A DNA stretch of 64,000 nt from an uncultured Porphyromonadaceae bacterium. Its GTDB lineage: Bacteria; Bacteroidota; Bacteroidia; Bacteroidales; Muribaculaceae. Position 1 is the stretch's first letter. Each line of letters opens with the position of its first letter. The DNA lies in assembly GCA_947177405.1 (NCBI GenBank), contig CAMWUJ010000005.1, forward strand, positions 1 through 64,000, written 5' to 3'. The notes below the pieces were generated by a model. The model saw only the letters and a list, made by a program, of their open reading frames with translations, was not told the origin of the DNA and made no database searches. The position numbers and the translations under genes are program-made. Below, in pieces: positions 37,272 through 45,352 of the stretch.

Positions 37272-37646
37272 ATGAACAATAAAACTCCATTCGAGGCAGT
37301 GCCTCAGATTGTGGCTCGGCTTGAAGAGAAGCTCGATGCCCTGACCGAAACAGTCACTAAACTATTTCAACGGCTATACACACCCCCACCAGAAGATCCG
37401 GAGGAGATGGTAGCAATCACTGAGGCCGCCAATATCCTTCATCTATCCGTATCAAGAGTACGCGCTCTCGTGCAGGAAGGGCGTGTGCCTTGCTACAAGC
37501 CAGGGAGAAATCTGCTGTTTCTCCCTTCTGAGCTGCGCCGATGGCTCTCAGACAGCAAGCGCAGAGGACAATCCTCAATAGAGGAACAAATGGTTTTGAT
37601 GACCAAAGGTATGCGCAATAGCGCAAAAGGAAGGAGGTTTTCATGA
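37272..37646 (+). CDS. Excisionase-like single-HTH protein
   Basis: Start at ATG 37272 (MNNKTPFEAVPQIVARLEEKL), since the first ATG of the ORF lies in the promoter array. The 124-residue protein has an N-terminal coiled-coil-like helix (about 10-35) and a MerR/HTH_17 domain (about 48-95; AITEAANILHLSVSRVRALVQEGRVPCYKPG). Such small proteins act as excisionases or regulators in Bacteroidetes mobile units. It overlaps the VapE gene by four bases. Confidence 0.8.
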   Translation: MNNKTPFEAVPQIVARLEEKLDALTETVTKLFQRLYTPPPEDPEEMVAITEAANILHLSVSRVRALVQEGRVPCYKPGRNLLFLPSELRRWLSDSKRRGQSSIEEQMVLMTKGMRNSAKGRRFS

Positions 37647-39445
37647 GCAAATACAAGCGTCCATCAGAAAAGAAGGATATTGTAGGCATCTTTTGCCGGA
37701 CCTACTCCTGCAGTGAGGCAATTGAAAAATTCCTTTCTGAGTTCTTTTCCTTTGATAAGGAAAGTGGACTTTATGTATCTGACATCAACAGTTCATTCAC
37801 TCTTGAGGTTGATGATGATCAGCAGATTGTTTGGCCGAAGGACAGTAATACACCCTATAATGCTTTTGATACCGTTAGAGTCTATAAGTTCGGAGAATCA
37901 GATCTCAATGCAAAAGCGGACACTCCTCCTAACCGTATGCCTTCGTATAAGTCGATGCTGCAACTATGCAAGGAGGATCCAGGAGTTCGTCTTACCATCA
38001 TCCGGGAGAAGAATCGTCCAAAGTCTAATGACTTGGATGACTGGCAAGCATCTCTGACACTCAACGACAAGAATGAGATTGAGAAGACCGGTCAGAATAT
38101 TCGGCTAATCCTGTTAAATGATAGCCAACTTTCCGGAGTACGGTTTGACCGCTTTACTAAGAAAGACATCACCGAAAGTCCTGATTTCTGCAACGAGCGC
38201 GACAACCGCATTGACGATGATTCTATCGGAAAGATAGCTCTCCACATAGAAAGCGTCTACGGGTTGCAACTCTCCCAGCCTCGTATCCTCGAAATGCTGA
38301 AAACCACATCTAAAGAACGTGGTTTCAATCCGGTGCATGAGTTTATCATCGCTGAGGACTGGGATGGTCAGGAGCGAATTGAGACTGTGGTAATCCGCTA
38401 TTTGGGTGCTGATGATACTCCGCTCACCAGAGCGCAGACCCGCAAGTGGATGGTTGGTGCGGTGGCTCGTGCATTTGAGCCGGGATGCAAATTCGACCAT
38501 ATTTTGACATTCACTGGCCCGCAGGGTGTTGGCAAGAGTACTTTTCTTTCAACTATCGCTGGAGAGTGGTTCTCAGATTCATTCTCATTCGCACATGATG
38601 ACAAAGCGAAAATCGAGGACATTACCGGTGCATGGATTGTGGAAATATCTGAGCTTAACGGTATGAAACGTGCTCATGATGCCGAGGCTGCCAAAGCGTT
38701 TCTTAGCCGTGTCCGTGACGATGTGCGTCCTGCTTATGCCCGAAAGAGTGAATCAATACCACGAAGTAATGTATTTACAGCCACTACTAACGAAACTGAA
38801 TTTCTCCAAAGTTGTAACGGAAACCGCCGATGGTGGATTATTCCAATAAAAGGTGTTGGGCAGCCCAGAGAATGGATCAACGATCTCAAAGCCGAAGTAC
38901 CTCAACTTTGGGCGGAGGCATATCACTATTATAATCAGGGGGAGCCACTTTATCTCCCTCCTGAATTGGAAACAGAGGCAAATCAGCGACAGGCTGAGTA
39001 CACCACAGCTGCCGGTGATGAACTTCTTGAGGATATTGAGGCATTCCTTAACCGACTTGTGCCGTCCGGCTACGACTCATGGCCGATAGCCCGACGCGCT
39101 CAGTGGCAGGAATGGGCGGTCGATAATCAGAAATACATTGATGAGGATTACCGCTATGTCGGTAGCAAGCCTCTTACGATTGTATCGCCGAAGATGATAA
39201 AGCGAGAATTGCCGAATGATGTGATACGCACCTCATTCCGCTATTCATCGCAATATATCAACTCTTTATTGGAACACATCCCTGGATGGGAACGCTCAGA
39301 GCGCGAGAAACTGCCGGGTATGCACCCGGATTATTGTGGCGCAGACGGTCGTGTAAAACGTCCGTGGATTCGCACAGATATTCCAAACTCTAATCAAGAG
39401 CCGCCAACTTTTGACCTCTTTCAATCCGAAGAAGCTCCATTCTGA
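37643..39445 (+). CDS. VapE-type primase/helicase-like protein
   Basis: 600 residues. The C-terminal half is a virulence-associated E domain with Walker A GPQGVGKSTFLSTI (about 292), Walker B-like WIVEISELNG and the conserved NRRWWIIPI. The N-terminal 200 residues are a lineage-specific region. VapE proteins are superfamily 3-like ATPases of phage satellites and mobilizable elements, thought to support element replication. It is in the mobilization operon directly after the HTH gene. Confidence 0.88.
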   Translation: MSKYKRPSEKKDIVGIFCRTYSCSEAIEKFLSEFFSFDKESGLYVSDINSSFTLEVDDDQQIVWPKDSNTPYNAFDTVRVYKFGESDLNAKADTPPNRMPSYKSMLQLCKEDPGVRLTIIREKNRPKSNDLDDWQASLTLNDKNEIEKTGQNIRLILLNDSQLSGVRFDRFTKKDITESPDFCNERDNRIDDDSIGKIALHIESVYGLQLSQPRILEMLKTTSKERGFNPVHEFIIAEDWDGQERIETVVIRYLGADDTPLTRAQTRKWMVGAVARAFEPGCKFDHILTFTGPQGVGKSTFLSTIAGEWFSDSFSFAHDDKAKIEDITGAWIVEISELNGMKRAHDAEAAKAFLSRVRDDVRPAYARKSESIPRSNVFTATTNETEFLQSCNGNRRWWIIPIKGVGQPREWINDLKAEVPQLWAEAYHYYNQGEPLYLPPELETEANQRQAEYTTAAGDELLEDIEAFLNRLVPSGYDSWPIARRAQWQEWAVDNQKYIDEDYRYVGSKPLTIVSPKMIKRELPNDVIRTSFRYSSQYINSLLEHIPGWERSEREKLPGMHPDYCGADGRVKRPWIRTDIPNSNQEPPTFDLFQSEEAPF

Positions 39446-39452
39446 CCCAAAC

Positions 39453-39585
39453 GTCCCAAAGTCCTTTCCATTCAAACCAAATCCAATTTTACAAAAGGGA
39501 GAATAGTGTTGCCCGCTAATCGCCAAAAAGAAAAAAATAAAGATAATGTTCGGGGATTTTTAAGGGGCAAAAGGTCTTTTGGGAC
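39453..39585. repeat. Spaced inverted repeat around the toprim gene promoter
   Basis: GTCCCAAAGTCCTTT (39453-39467) and AAAAGGTCTTTTGGGAC (39569-39585) are imperfect inverted copies, one mismatch and one indel. They lie in the gap between VapE and the toprim gene and contain the TGGGAC motif also used in element B iterons. A regulatory site is plausible. Confidence 0.4.
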
Positions 39586-39619
39586 AATAAACTTTAATCA
39601 CTATTAGAAAAAATTAGAT

Positions 39620-40708
39620 ATGAATCATTCAAAGAAAATGACTTCGATGGAATTTGACTCTATCGTACCGGTTGATGACCTATGTATGGCTGCCGGACTA
39701 ATCTGCGTATCGCAAAAACGCGCGCTTCGACATTATGTCTTCAACGATGGTCGGGAACTGACCTTGAACACCGCCCGTAACGAATGGGCTATGAAAAATC
39801 CGGACTGCTATGGCAGTGCATCACAGCTTGTCAAAAAACTTGGGTTGACAAGGTTGACAGAAGGTGACAATTTCGGAATTGCATTCTCACTTGTGGAGAA
39901 ACTTTATACAGAGCGGGATAGTATTCCGCCAACATTCGGCTATATGCCAATCAGCAAACCGACATGGGATTTCACGGATACTTGCCATCCTAAAAATCCG
40001 GCACTCGGAAGACTTATGACCCGATACGGCTTGTCAATGGATAACGTGAAGTTACATACTCTCGAAGGCTCGATGCCTCATGTCAAGAGTCAGAAGCCCG
40101 AGCGTGTCTTAGCGATGTCGGTTAGTAAAGACAGCGAAAGCTTCATAGCTTTCAATGGTAAGGTGTTCCGCCAAATTGGTGAAGCAGGTATGAGCACCGT
40201 AGGACAACGCAGGAGAGATCAGATTTGTATGGTCTATGAAAATCCCCTTGACTTCCTTACACTCATGGAATCGGTGATACGCAATGATGTGTACCCGATT
40301 ATGGCTCGTCGCTATCACATTATCCTCAATGGGAAACGAGGTCTTGCCGAGGCTTGCGAATACCTGAAATCCAATCCTGACTTTCTTGAGGTTCGTTGCT
40401 TTATGCCGAAAAATGAGTTTGGACAGACAGCATTCGCTGCCATAAATGATGCAGTGAAAGGGACTGCCATCGACCGCTCAGACCTGTTCCACGGCTTCGG
40501 ATCGTTGTTTGAAAAGTACCGCCCGAAGGTACCGGAATCTTACAGAAAATGGGAGGTATCTCAGGTTAAGAAGGAAAGCAAAGTTGACGTATCGGAGACA
40601 AAGAATGTCGGACAAAAGGAGATGACACCTAAGATCAAGAAACGGCTTTCGTCTGGTGTGGAAAAGAGCGCGATTATCGACCGGAAGGAGGGAGGACTGA
40701 AGTTATGA
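39620..40708 (+). CDS. Toprim/CHC2-like mobilization-associated protein
   Basis: 362 residues. The N-terminal region (RHYVFNDGRELTLNTARNEWAMKNPDCYGSASQLVKKL) resembles the zinc-free primase-type domain seen before toprim in Bacteroidetes mobilizable units. The middle (SFIAFNGKVFRQIG, MVYENPLDFLTLME, YHIILNGKRGLAEACEYLK) fits a toprim fold. It probably works with the VapE protein in element DNA replication after transfer. No DNA-binding HTH is visible. Confidence 0.78.
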   Translation: MNHSKKMTSMEFDSIVPVDDLCMAAGLICVSQKRALRHYVFNDGRELTLNTARNEWAMKNPDCYGSASQLVKKLGLTRLTEGDNFGIAFSLVEKLYTERDSIPPTFGYMPISKPTWDFTDTCHPKNPALGRLMTRYGLSMDNVKLHTLEGSMPHVKSQKPERVLAMSVSKDSESFIAFNGKVFRQIGEAGMSTVGQRRRDQICMVYENPLDFLTLMESVIRNDVYPIMARRYHIILNGKRGLAEACEYLKSNPDFLEVRCFMPKNEFGQTAFAAINDAVKGTAIDRSDLFHGFGSLFEKYRPKVPESYRKWEVSQVKKESKVDVSETKNVGQKEMTPKIKKRLSSGVEKSAIIDRKEGGLKL

Positions 40709-40756
40709 AGGCCTTTTTGCTCTCTGGAATTCGGGTGGCTCTGCAAGATGTGTTTT

Positions 40757-40834
40757 TGTCAGACATTCCGCTGTCGCTCCGTCCTGAAAAAACACCCTTG
40801 CAAGGGGAAACCCCTCGACCCGATTTGTCTGACA
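40757..40834. other. Candidate oriT
   Basis: Just upstream of the relaxase gene, TGTCAGACA (40757-40765) and TGTCTGACA (40826-40834) are perfect inverted repeats. Between them is a small AGGGG/CCCCT hairpin. Inverted repeats beside a relaxase gene are the usual oriT layout; the nick site itself cannot be read. Confidence 0.45.
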
Positions 40835-40882
40835 GACTACAAGTGAAACCTGCGGTTTTTAGCCTCAAAAATTTGTCATAGA

Positions 40883-41947
40883 ATGAACGCAAGAGTTGGA
40901 AAATCGTCCGCCATTTCCTACAGTCTGAGCTATGCGCAAAATCACGAGAAAGACGGTGGGATACTATTCGCCAATTTCACTGATCTGTCAGCATCGCCGG
41001 ATGAACAGGCGCAGGACTGGATGGCAACAGCCAACAATTATAAGACGCAATGCTATACTATCATCATTTCATTCACTCCTGAAGAGACCGCAATGCTACG
41101 CTCGATGCCGGACAACGGACGCGACAAAGTCAGGACAATCATTAGGGATTTTCTTGATGAACTGTCGCAGCGGGGAAACGATGTATCAGGATGCCCGTAT
41201 ATCGTGGCTCGTCATGACAATACGGATAACGAGCATTATCATATTGTAATCCGAACTACTGACATTAACGGCAAGCGGTTCTGCGACAAGTTCATAAACA
41301 AGAACGCCAACAGAGCTGTTGCCTGCATCGCAATGAAGTACGGTCTTGAGACAGCCCGAAAAGCTGCCGAACGTGAGAAGGCTCATCAAGAGGCGGAAGG
41401 CAAACGCCGTAAAGATAGTACAGCAAGACAGCGTAAGCCATCGGCTTCTCAATCTCATATAGATGAGAAAATGCGGCGCAAACGAGCTGTCGGAGAGGCG
41501 CGGAAGCGTAAAACGAAACTCAAATACCTGATTGAGAAAGCGGCTAAAGGGGCTACTAATTTTATGGGAGCACTCGCTGCTGATGGTCTGACGCTATTCA
41601 ATGATCCGAAAAAAGGTCTTTGTGTAAGAATGAGTGATAGTGACGGCAAGGAACGGAGTTACAGCCTGCAAAAGGATCTTGGCATTGACATGAGTATCAT
41701 TCCACCTATCAACATCACTCCACCCGTAACATCAAAGGTATCGGCAAGCAAAGTTACAGCATCCCCGGCGATGAACAAACCTTCTCAATCTTCTCCCTTA
41801 AAGCAAAAATCCCAGAGTCCCGCTGTTGCGAATATCAAGGATGCTCCATCCGGCAGCTCACGCAATGCTGAGTATGAGATTCGTAACGGTAAGGGTACTG
41901 ATGATCCCGATGAAGAATGGAAAAGACGTAACGGATATAAAATGTAA
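40883..41947 (+). CDS. Relaxase / mobilization nuclease (MobB-like)
   Basis: 354 residues. The N-terminal relaxase domain has the N-terminal catalytic-type Tyr region (SSAISYSLSYAQNHEKDG) and the metal-binding triad motif ARHDNTDNEHYHIVI (HxxxxxEHYH). A Lys/Arg-rich central segment (about 165-210) would contact DNA. The C-terminus is low-complexity Ser/Pro. It nicks oriT and leads strand transfer with the help of a co-resident conjugation system. No mating-pair genes are present in this element. Confidence 0.9.
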   Translation: MNARVGKSSAISYSLSYAQNHEKDGGILFANFTDLSASPDEQAQDWMATANNYKTQCYTIIISFTPEETAMLRSMPDNGRDKVRTIIRDFLDELSQRGNDVSGCPYIVARHDNTDNEHYHIVIRTTDINGKRFCDKFINKNANRAVACIAMKYGLETARKAAEREKAHQEAEGKRRKDSTARQRKPSASQSHIDEKMRRKRAVGEARKRKTKLKYLIEKAAKGATNFMGALAADGLTLFNDPKKGLCVRMSDSDGKERSYSLQKDLGIDMSIIPPINITPPVTSKVSASKVTASPAMNKPSQSSPLKQKSQSPAVANIKDAPSGSSRNAEYEIRNGKGTDDPDEEWKRRNGYKM

Positions 41948-41959
41948 AAACAATTTAGT

Positions 41960-42340
41960 ATGAAACTTAAACCCTCAGCCCTGCAAGGCAGGCGCAAACA
42001 TAATAACTCAGACGAAAACTTGTCTGAACGTATCACTTTCAGACTCTCGCCTATCGAGCGAAAGTCTCTTGAGGAAAAGGCTAAAGAACGAGGCTTGAAA
42101 CTCAGCCTTCTGTGTCGCCTCATAGTAATGCGTCGCAAAATCCCTGACCGTTCTCCTCAGACGCTACAGTGGTTCCGCGATCTCGTGGGTATGCAGAACA
42201 ATCTTAACCAGATTGCTCACCACCTTAACATTACAAAAGAATCCGACCAATGGGCTATTGAGGCTATTCGCTTCATTGCCGAGGAAATCAAAAAAGCAAA
42301 AACCATCTTAACCGTAAATAATTATGAACAATCCATTTGA
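41960..42340 (+). CDS. mobC: MobC-like relaxosome accessory protein
   Basis: 126 residues with an RHH-type start (ERITFRLSPIERKSLEEKAKERGLKLSLLCRLIVM) and the MobC signature LVGMQNNLNQIAHHLN. Such proteins bind oriT and help the relaxase nick. It is 12 bases after the relaxase gene. Its stop overlaps the start of the next, interrupted, gene. Confidence 0.88.
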   Translation: MKLKPSALQGRRKHNNSDENLSERITFRLSPIERKSLEEKAKERGLKLSLLCRLIVMRRKIPDRSPQTLQWFRDLVGMQNNLNQIAHHLNITKESDQWAIEAIRFIAEEIKKAKTILTVNNYEQSI

Positions 42341-42992
42341 TAACGTGCCATCCACAGCTGATGTGCCGGAAACATTTGACAAGAAAACTATAACAGCACT
42401 GGCTTCACTGGTCGAACGATTTGAGGCAGCAATAAGCCGAGAAGAAGCTGTAGCCAAGAATTAGGAAGAACTTGCCGGAGTAATGTTTGAAACCTTCCTT
42501 GACGATGACGGCTCGATAAAAGACATCGCTCACTCTGCGGAGATAATCTCTGCCATTCGCCAAAACCAATCGGCCATGGATAGATACTGCGACCGCATCG
42601 AAACAGCTCAACGAGAAATACCATCAAGCATTGAGGCTCACCTCTGCGATGAAGACCGCGACCGCCTTGATACTAATTTCATTAGGTTGAAGAACCTGAT
42701 CAAACTCAATTTCCCTATTGTCATCGGCATCGGCGCACTTGTCGGTATCTGCCTTACAGGAAGCGTTATGGTCTGTAACTCTGCTACAAACAAAAGGCAT
42801 AAGTATGAGCAGCGTATAAAGGAACTTGACCGCTGGCATCAAGAAAATGCCGAGGCAATCTCCTTCGGGCAATTCTACCGTGAGAACTACCCCAAGAAGT
42901 ACCGCGAATGGCAAACCGGACGCTGGCAACAAGACATCGCCTACCGCGACTCCCTCATCCGCACCCATTCCCTCGACCGAACTAAGCTATAA
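42324..42992 (+). pseudogene. Mobilization-linked membrane protein gene with in-frame TAG
   Basis: An ATG at 42324, overlapping the mobC stop, opens MNNPFDNVPSTADVPETFDK and reads 46 codons to TAG (42462-42464). The same frame then continues EELAGVMFETFLDDDG without interruption to 42992. The restored 222-residue protein has a coiled-coil-like first half and one membrane helix (FPIVIGIGALVGICLTGSVMV). Small membrane proteins of this kind follow mobC in Bacteroidetes mobilizable units. Translation from ATG 42483 would give a 169-residue product that keeps the helix. Confidence 0.65.
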
Positions 42993-42999
42993 ATCAACC

Positions 43000-43040
43000 A
43001 ATGATGGCGACTTCCAATTTAGTGAGTAGTCGCCATCATT
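43000..43040. terminator. Terminator between mobilization block and cargo operon
   Basis: Perfect 13-bp stem AATGATGGCGACT / AGTCGCCATCATT with a TTTT tail on the plus strand. It separates the plus-strand mob genes from the convergent cargo operon and probably serves both. Confidence 0.85.
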
Positions 43041-43054
43041 TTGATTGTTTCTAC

Positions 43055-43270
43055 CTAAGCTTTGATTTTATCGAAAAATCCCAACAATCTTCCTAATATT
43101 GTGAGTCTATGAACATCATTAGAACCACACTTAGGACAAACAGTCGTATTTTCCTTGCTTTTTCCCCTTAGGGTCGGTATAGGACAAATTGGGCCATAAC
43201 CGATAAGTCGCTTGAACTTATGACCGCATTCGTTACACTTGAAAGTAAACTCTTCACCGTCAATAATCAT
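43055..43270 (-). CDS. Small zinc-ribbon protein
   Basis: 71 residues with two CxxC knuckles (FKCNECGHKF and TVCPKCGSNDV), the pattern of a zinc ribbon similar to FmdB-type regulators. The C-terminus is amphipathic (ILGRLLGFFDKIKA). It is last in the cargo operon, one base after the candidate immunity gene. Role unknown. Confidence 0.7.
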   Translation of the reverse strand: MIIDGEEFTFKCNECGHKFKRLIGYGPICPIPTLRGKSKENTTVCPKCGSNDVHRLTILGRLLGFFDKIKA

Positions 43271-43271
43271 G

Positions 43272-43661
43272 TTACATATATCCTCTTTGATAGGCCAAAA
43301 TGGAATCCGGTTGATTATCGATTAAGGTAATCGACAGGCCAAGCGATGGTATAGACATGCCATATTCATCCTCTACAATATTATGGCTCTGAAAAAGGTT
43401 AACAAGTTGCTCCTTATTTAGGGTAAATAAATTAACGTTATCATATACAAGTTCGACATTGCGGTACATCTCAACTGCTTCGACCTTGTTCAGAGCATCG
43501 TAGAACACTTGGCAGAAGCCGAAATCATCAAGTGTATTCGTGCTAAATTTGTTCTTTTTATACTCTTTGTAAGCACCAAGATTCTTGCGTACTTCTTCTC
43601 GTGATTCACCAAATTTTATGGCGCCCACGCTTATATATGGGGTAAGATTCATCGATTCCAT
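43272..43661 (-). CDS. Candidate immunity protein
   Basis: 129 residues, acidic, without signal or membrane segments, starting MESMNLTPYISVGAIKFGESREEVRKNLG. The opening (PYISVG.IKFG.SREEVR..LG) is one I associate with small proteins beside polymorphic-toxin nucleases. It directly follows the nuclease-toxin-like gene (adjoining at one base), the standard toxin-immunity order. Assignment rests on position and resemblance only. Confidence 0.5.
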   Translation of the reverse strand: MESMNLTPYISVGAIKFGESREEVRKNLGAYKEYKKNKFSTNTLDDFGFCQVFYDALNKVEAVEMYRNVELVYDNVNLFTLNKEQLVNLFQSHNIVEDEYGMSIPSLGLSITLIDNQPDSILAYQRGYM

Positions 43662-44383
43662 TATATTCTTCCTTCTTTTTCAAGTTGATCAAGATATTCT
43701 TCAGCTTTACTTATAGCTTCATCATATTTATCTCCAAATTTATCACGGATGTCATCCACATCCATTTGAAAAGCTTCACGGAACTTACCTTGTTCTATAA
43801 GCTCTTTTTGTTTAGCCCTATACTCCTGCGCTTCTCTTGAGTTACCGCAACTTGCTGTTTCTCTATGATCTTCGTAGTCCATAACGATGCAAGGACCATC
43901 ATCTGTAGGCAGTTCAGAAGCTGAATTTGCGGGCATATGATGTACCTCTGTTGGAGGTTCTGTATTGTGACCCCAACCTTCGTCTTTCATGTCTTTGTAT
44001 CTACCGCCATCGGCTCCGTATTCATCAATATATGAAGTGCGTTTCTCCGGAGAATCTGTTCCTTCTCCTTCTGTTGACGCATTCATCTCAGAATTGTCTG
44101 TTATTGGCTCATTATTTTCTTCCCGACGGTTGTCTGTATATTCATGCTCTCTCTGAGCATCAAGTAGATCATCGTCTAAATCGTCTTTTCGGCCTTCAGA
44201 CTCTTCATACCAAGGCTTATCAATCGCTGATTCCGCCGAATCCAAACCATCTGGTTTGGATAATGGCTGATCATATATATTTGCCCCGTTCTCTCTATGG
44301 CTGGAAGGATCCATTTGGGATAACTTCCCAAGGTCTGATTTCTGATCGGCAAGTTCCTTGAGAAGGTTGCTCGCTTCTATCAT
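43661..44383 (-). CDS. Nuclease-toxin-like protein with HNH-type C-terminal domain
   Basis: 240 residues. The first 140 are disordered and very acidic with no recognised secretion domain. The C-terminal 95 contain EVHHMPANSASELPTDDGPCIVMDYEDHRETASCG followed by RAKQKELIEQGKFREAFQMDVDDI, which matches a nuclease toxin domain often found at the C-termini of Rhs and other polymorphic toxins (HHMP and DHR/T motifs). It is followed at once by a likely immunity gene. The acidic N-terminus could be a packaging or adaptor segment. Confidence 0.68.
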   Translation of the reverse strand: MIEASNLLKELADQKSDLGKLSQMDPSSHRENGANIYDQPLSKPDGLDSAESAIDKPWYEESEGRKDDLDDDLLDAQREHEYTDNRREENNEPITDNSEMNASTEGEGTDSPEKRTSYIDEYGADGGRYKDMKDEGWGHNTEPPTEVHHMPANSASELPTDDGPCIVMDYEDHRETASCGNSREAQEYRAKQKELIEQGKFREAFQMDVDDIRDKFGDKYDEAISKAEEYLDQLEKEGRI

Positions 44384-44709
44384 AGTTGTTTATTTTGTTT
44401 GAATATATTACGTTTAGTTGCTAAGTTCTTAAAATATTCTGAATTGGCGAGAGGATCAGCTTTTAGCATGGCATAACTGATAATTATCGCTGGCTCTTTC
44501 ATTTCAAGATGCTTCCGTAAATAGTCTGCATTGATTCCTTCAATTTCTGGGAAACAGACTTTCTCGTCATTGCGTAGCCAACCATCAACCATAACTTTGG
44601 CTTCACCTTGAAGAGATGCCAGTCGATTTACCGTATTGACAAAACCGGGAGTATCAGGATAGCCAGACTCACGCAATCTAAGACTTATAAATGTCTTGTA
44701 CTCATCCAT
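44380..44709 (-). CDS. Hypothetical protein of the cargo operon
   Basis: 109 residues, soluble and helical, with no family I recognise. Motifs: YPDTPGFVNTVNRLASLQGEAKVMVDGWLRN and EPAIIISYAMLKADPLANSEYF. It overlaps the toxin gene start by four bases and follows the HExxH gene by three bases. A chaperone or adaptor for the neighbouring toxin-like protein is one possibility. Confidence 0.6.
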   Translation of the reverse strand: MDEYKTFISLRLRESGYPDTPGFVNTVNRLASLQGEAKVMVDGWLRNDEKVCFPEIEGINADYLRKHLEMKEPAIIISYAMLKADPLANSEYFKNLATKRNIFKQNKQL

Positions 44710-44712
44710 AAC

Positions 44713-45351
44713 TTATGCACGATATTCTTTTGTGAATTCTCTTACAACAGTCTCGCCTGCATAGCGAGCATCTAACTCCAGTGGATTATACTTATAACCC
44801 CAGGGGTCAAATGCAAAAGGTGGTAAATCAGTGTATTCATCTTGTCCGATTTTCCATTCAGCACATGTTGCAGCTGGTACTTTATGTTTGCCTTCAATAC
44901 ACTCAGATTGAAATTGATGGCGCATCTCATGAGTAATTGTGTCCACCACTTGCAATGGAGAGGCCATTGGATCACAAACCAAAGAACGACTGAGATAGAT
45001 ATATCCGTCTCCGTAGTTTTCTCCGTTTACGCCATATCCTAAATCTTTGATTATAATTTCTTTGAAATCCTTCAAATCGAAATTATCGGCAACAGCTTGC
45101 CCATATAATTGGACTAATTCTATTCTATACTCTTGTGAAAAATCCGGCCATTGTACCAGTATCTCTGGGGTAAAAATCCGTTTTGCAGATTCTATACATT
45201 TTGAGATGCCATAATCTCTTACGTCCAGAGGCTCGATATAATCCAACTTAGGTGCCAACCAATAAGGATTGTGCCAATCCTTATTGGCTGCAATCCGTTC
45301 AAAATTGGATATGGATGACTCCTGAAAGCCACATTCAGAAAATCCAGTCAT
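44713..45351 (-). CDS. HExxH metallopeptidase-like protein
   Basis: 212 residues. A zinc-peptidase motif THEMRHQFQ (about 137-145) sits after a GDGYIYLSRSLV beta-strand and before a Glu/Asp-rich region that could supply the third ligand (DEYTDLPPF). The first 100 residues are unfamiliar. Similar HExxH modules accompany polymorphic toxins, as processing peptidases or as toxins. It starts one base after the HerA-like gene ends, so it is part of the same transcript. Confidence 0.62.
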   Translation of the reverse strand: MTGFSECGFQESSISNFERIAANKDWHNPYWLAPKLDYIEPLDVRDYGISKCIESAKRIFTPEILVQWPDFSQEYRIELVQLYGQAVADNFDLKDFKEIIIKDLGYGVNGENYGDGYIYLSRSLVCDPMASPLQVVDTITHEMRHQFQSECIEGKHKVPAATCAEWKIGQDEYTDLPPFAFDPWGYKYNPLELDARYAGETVVREFTKEYRA

Positions 45352-45352
45352 A

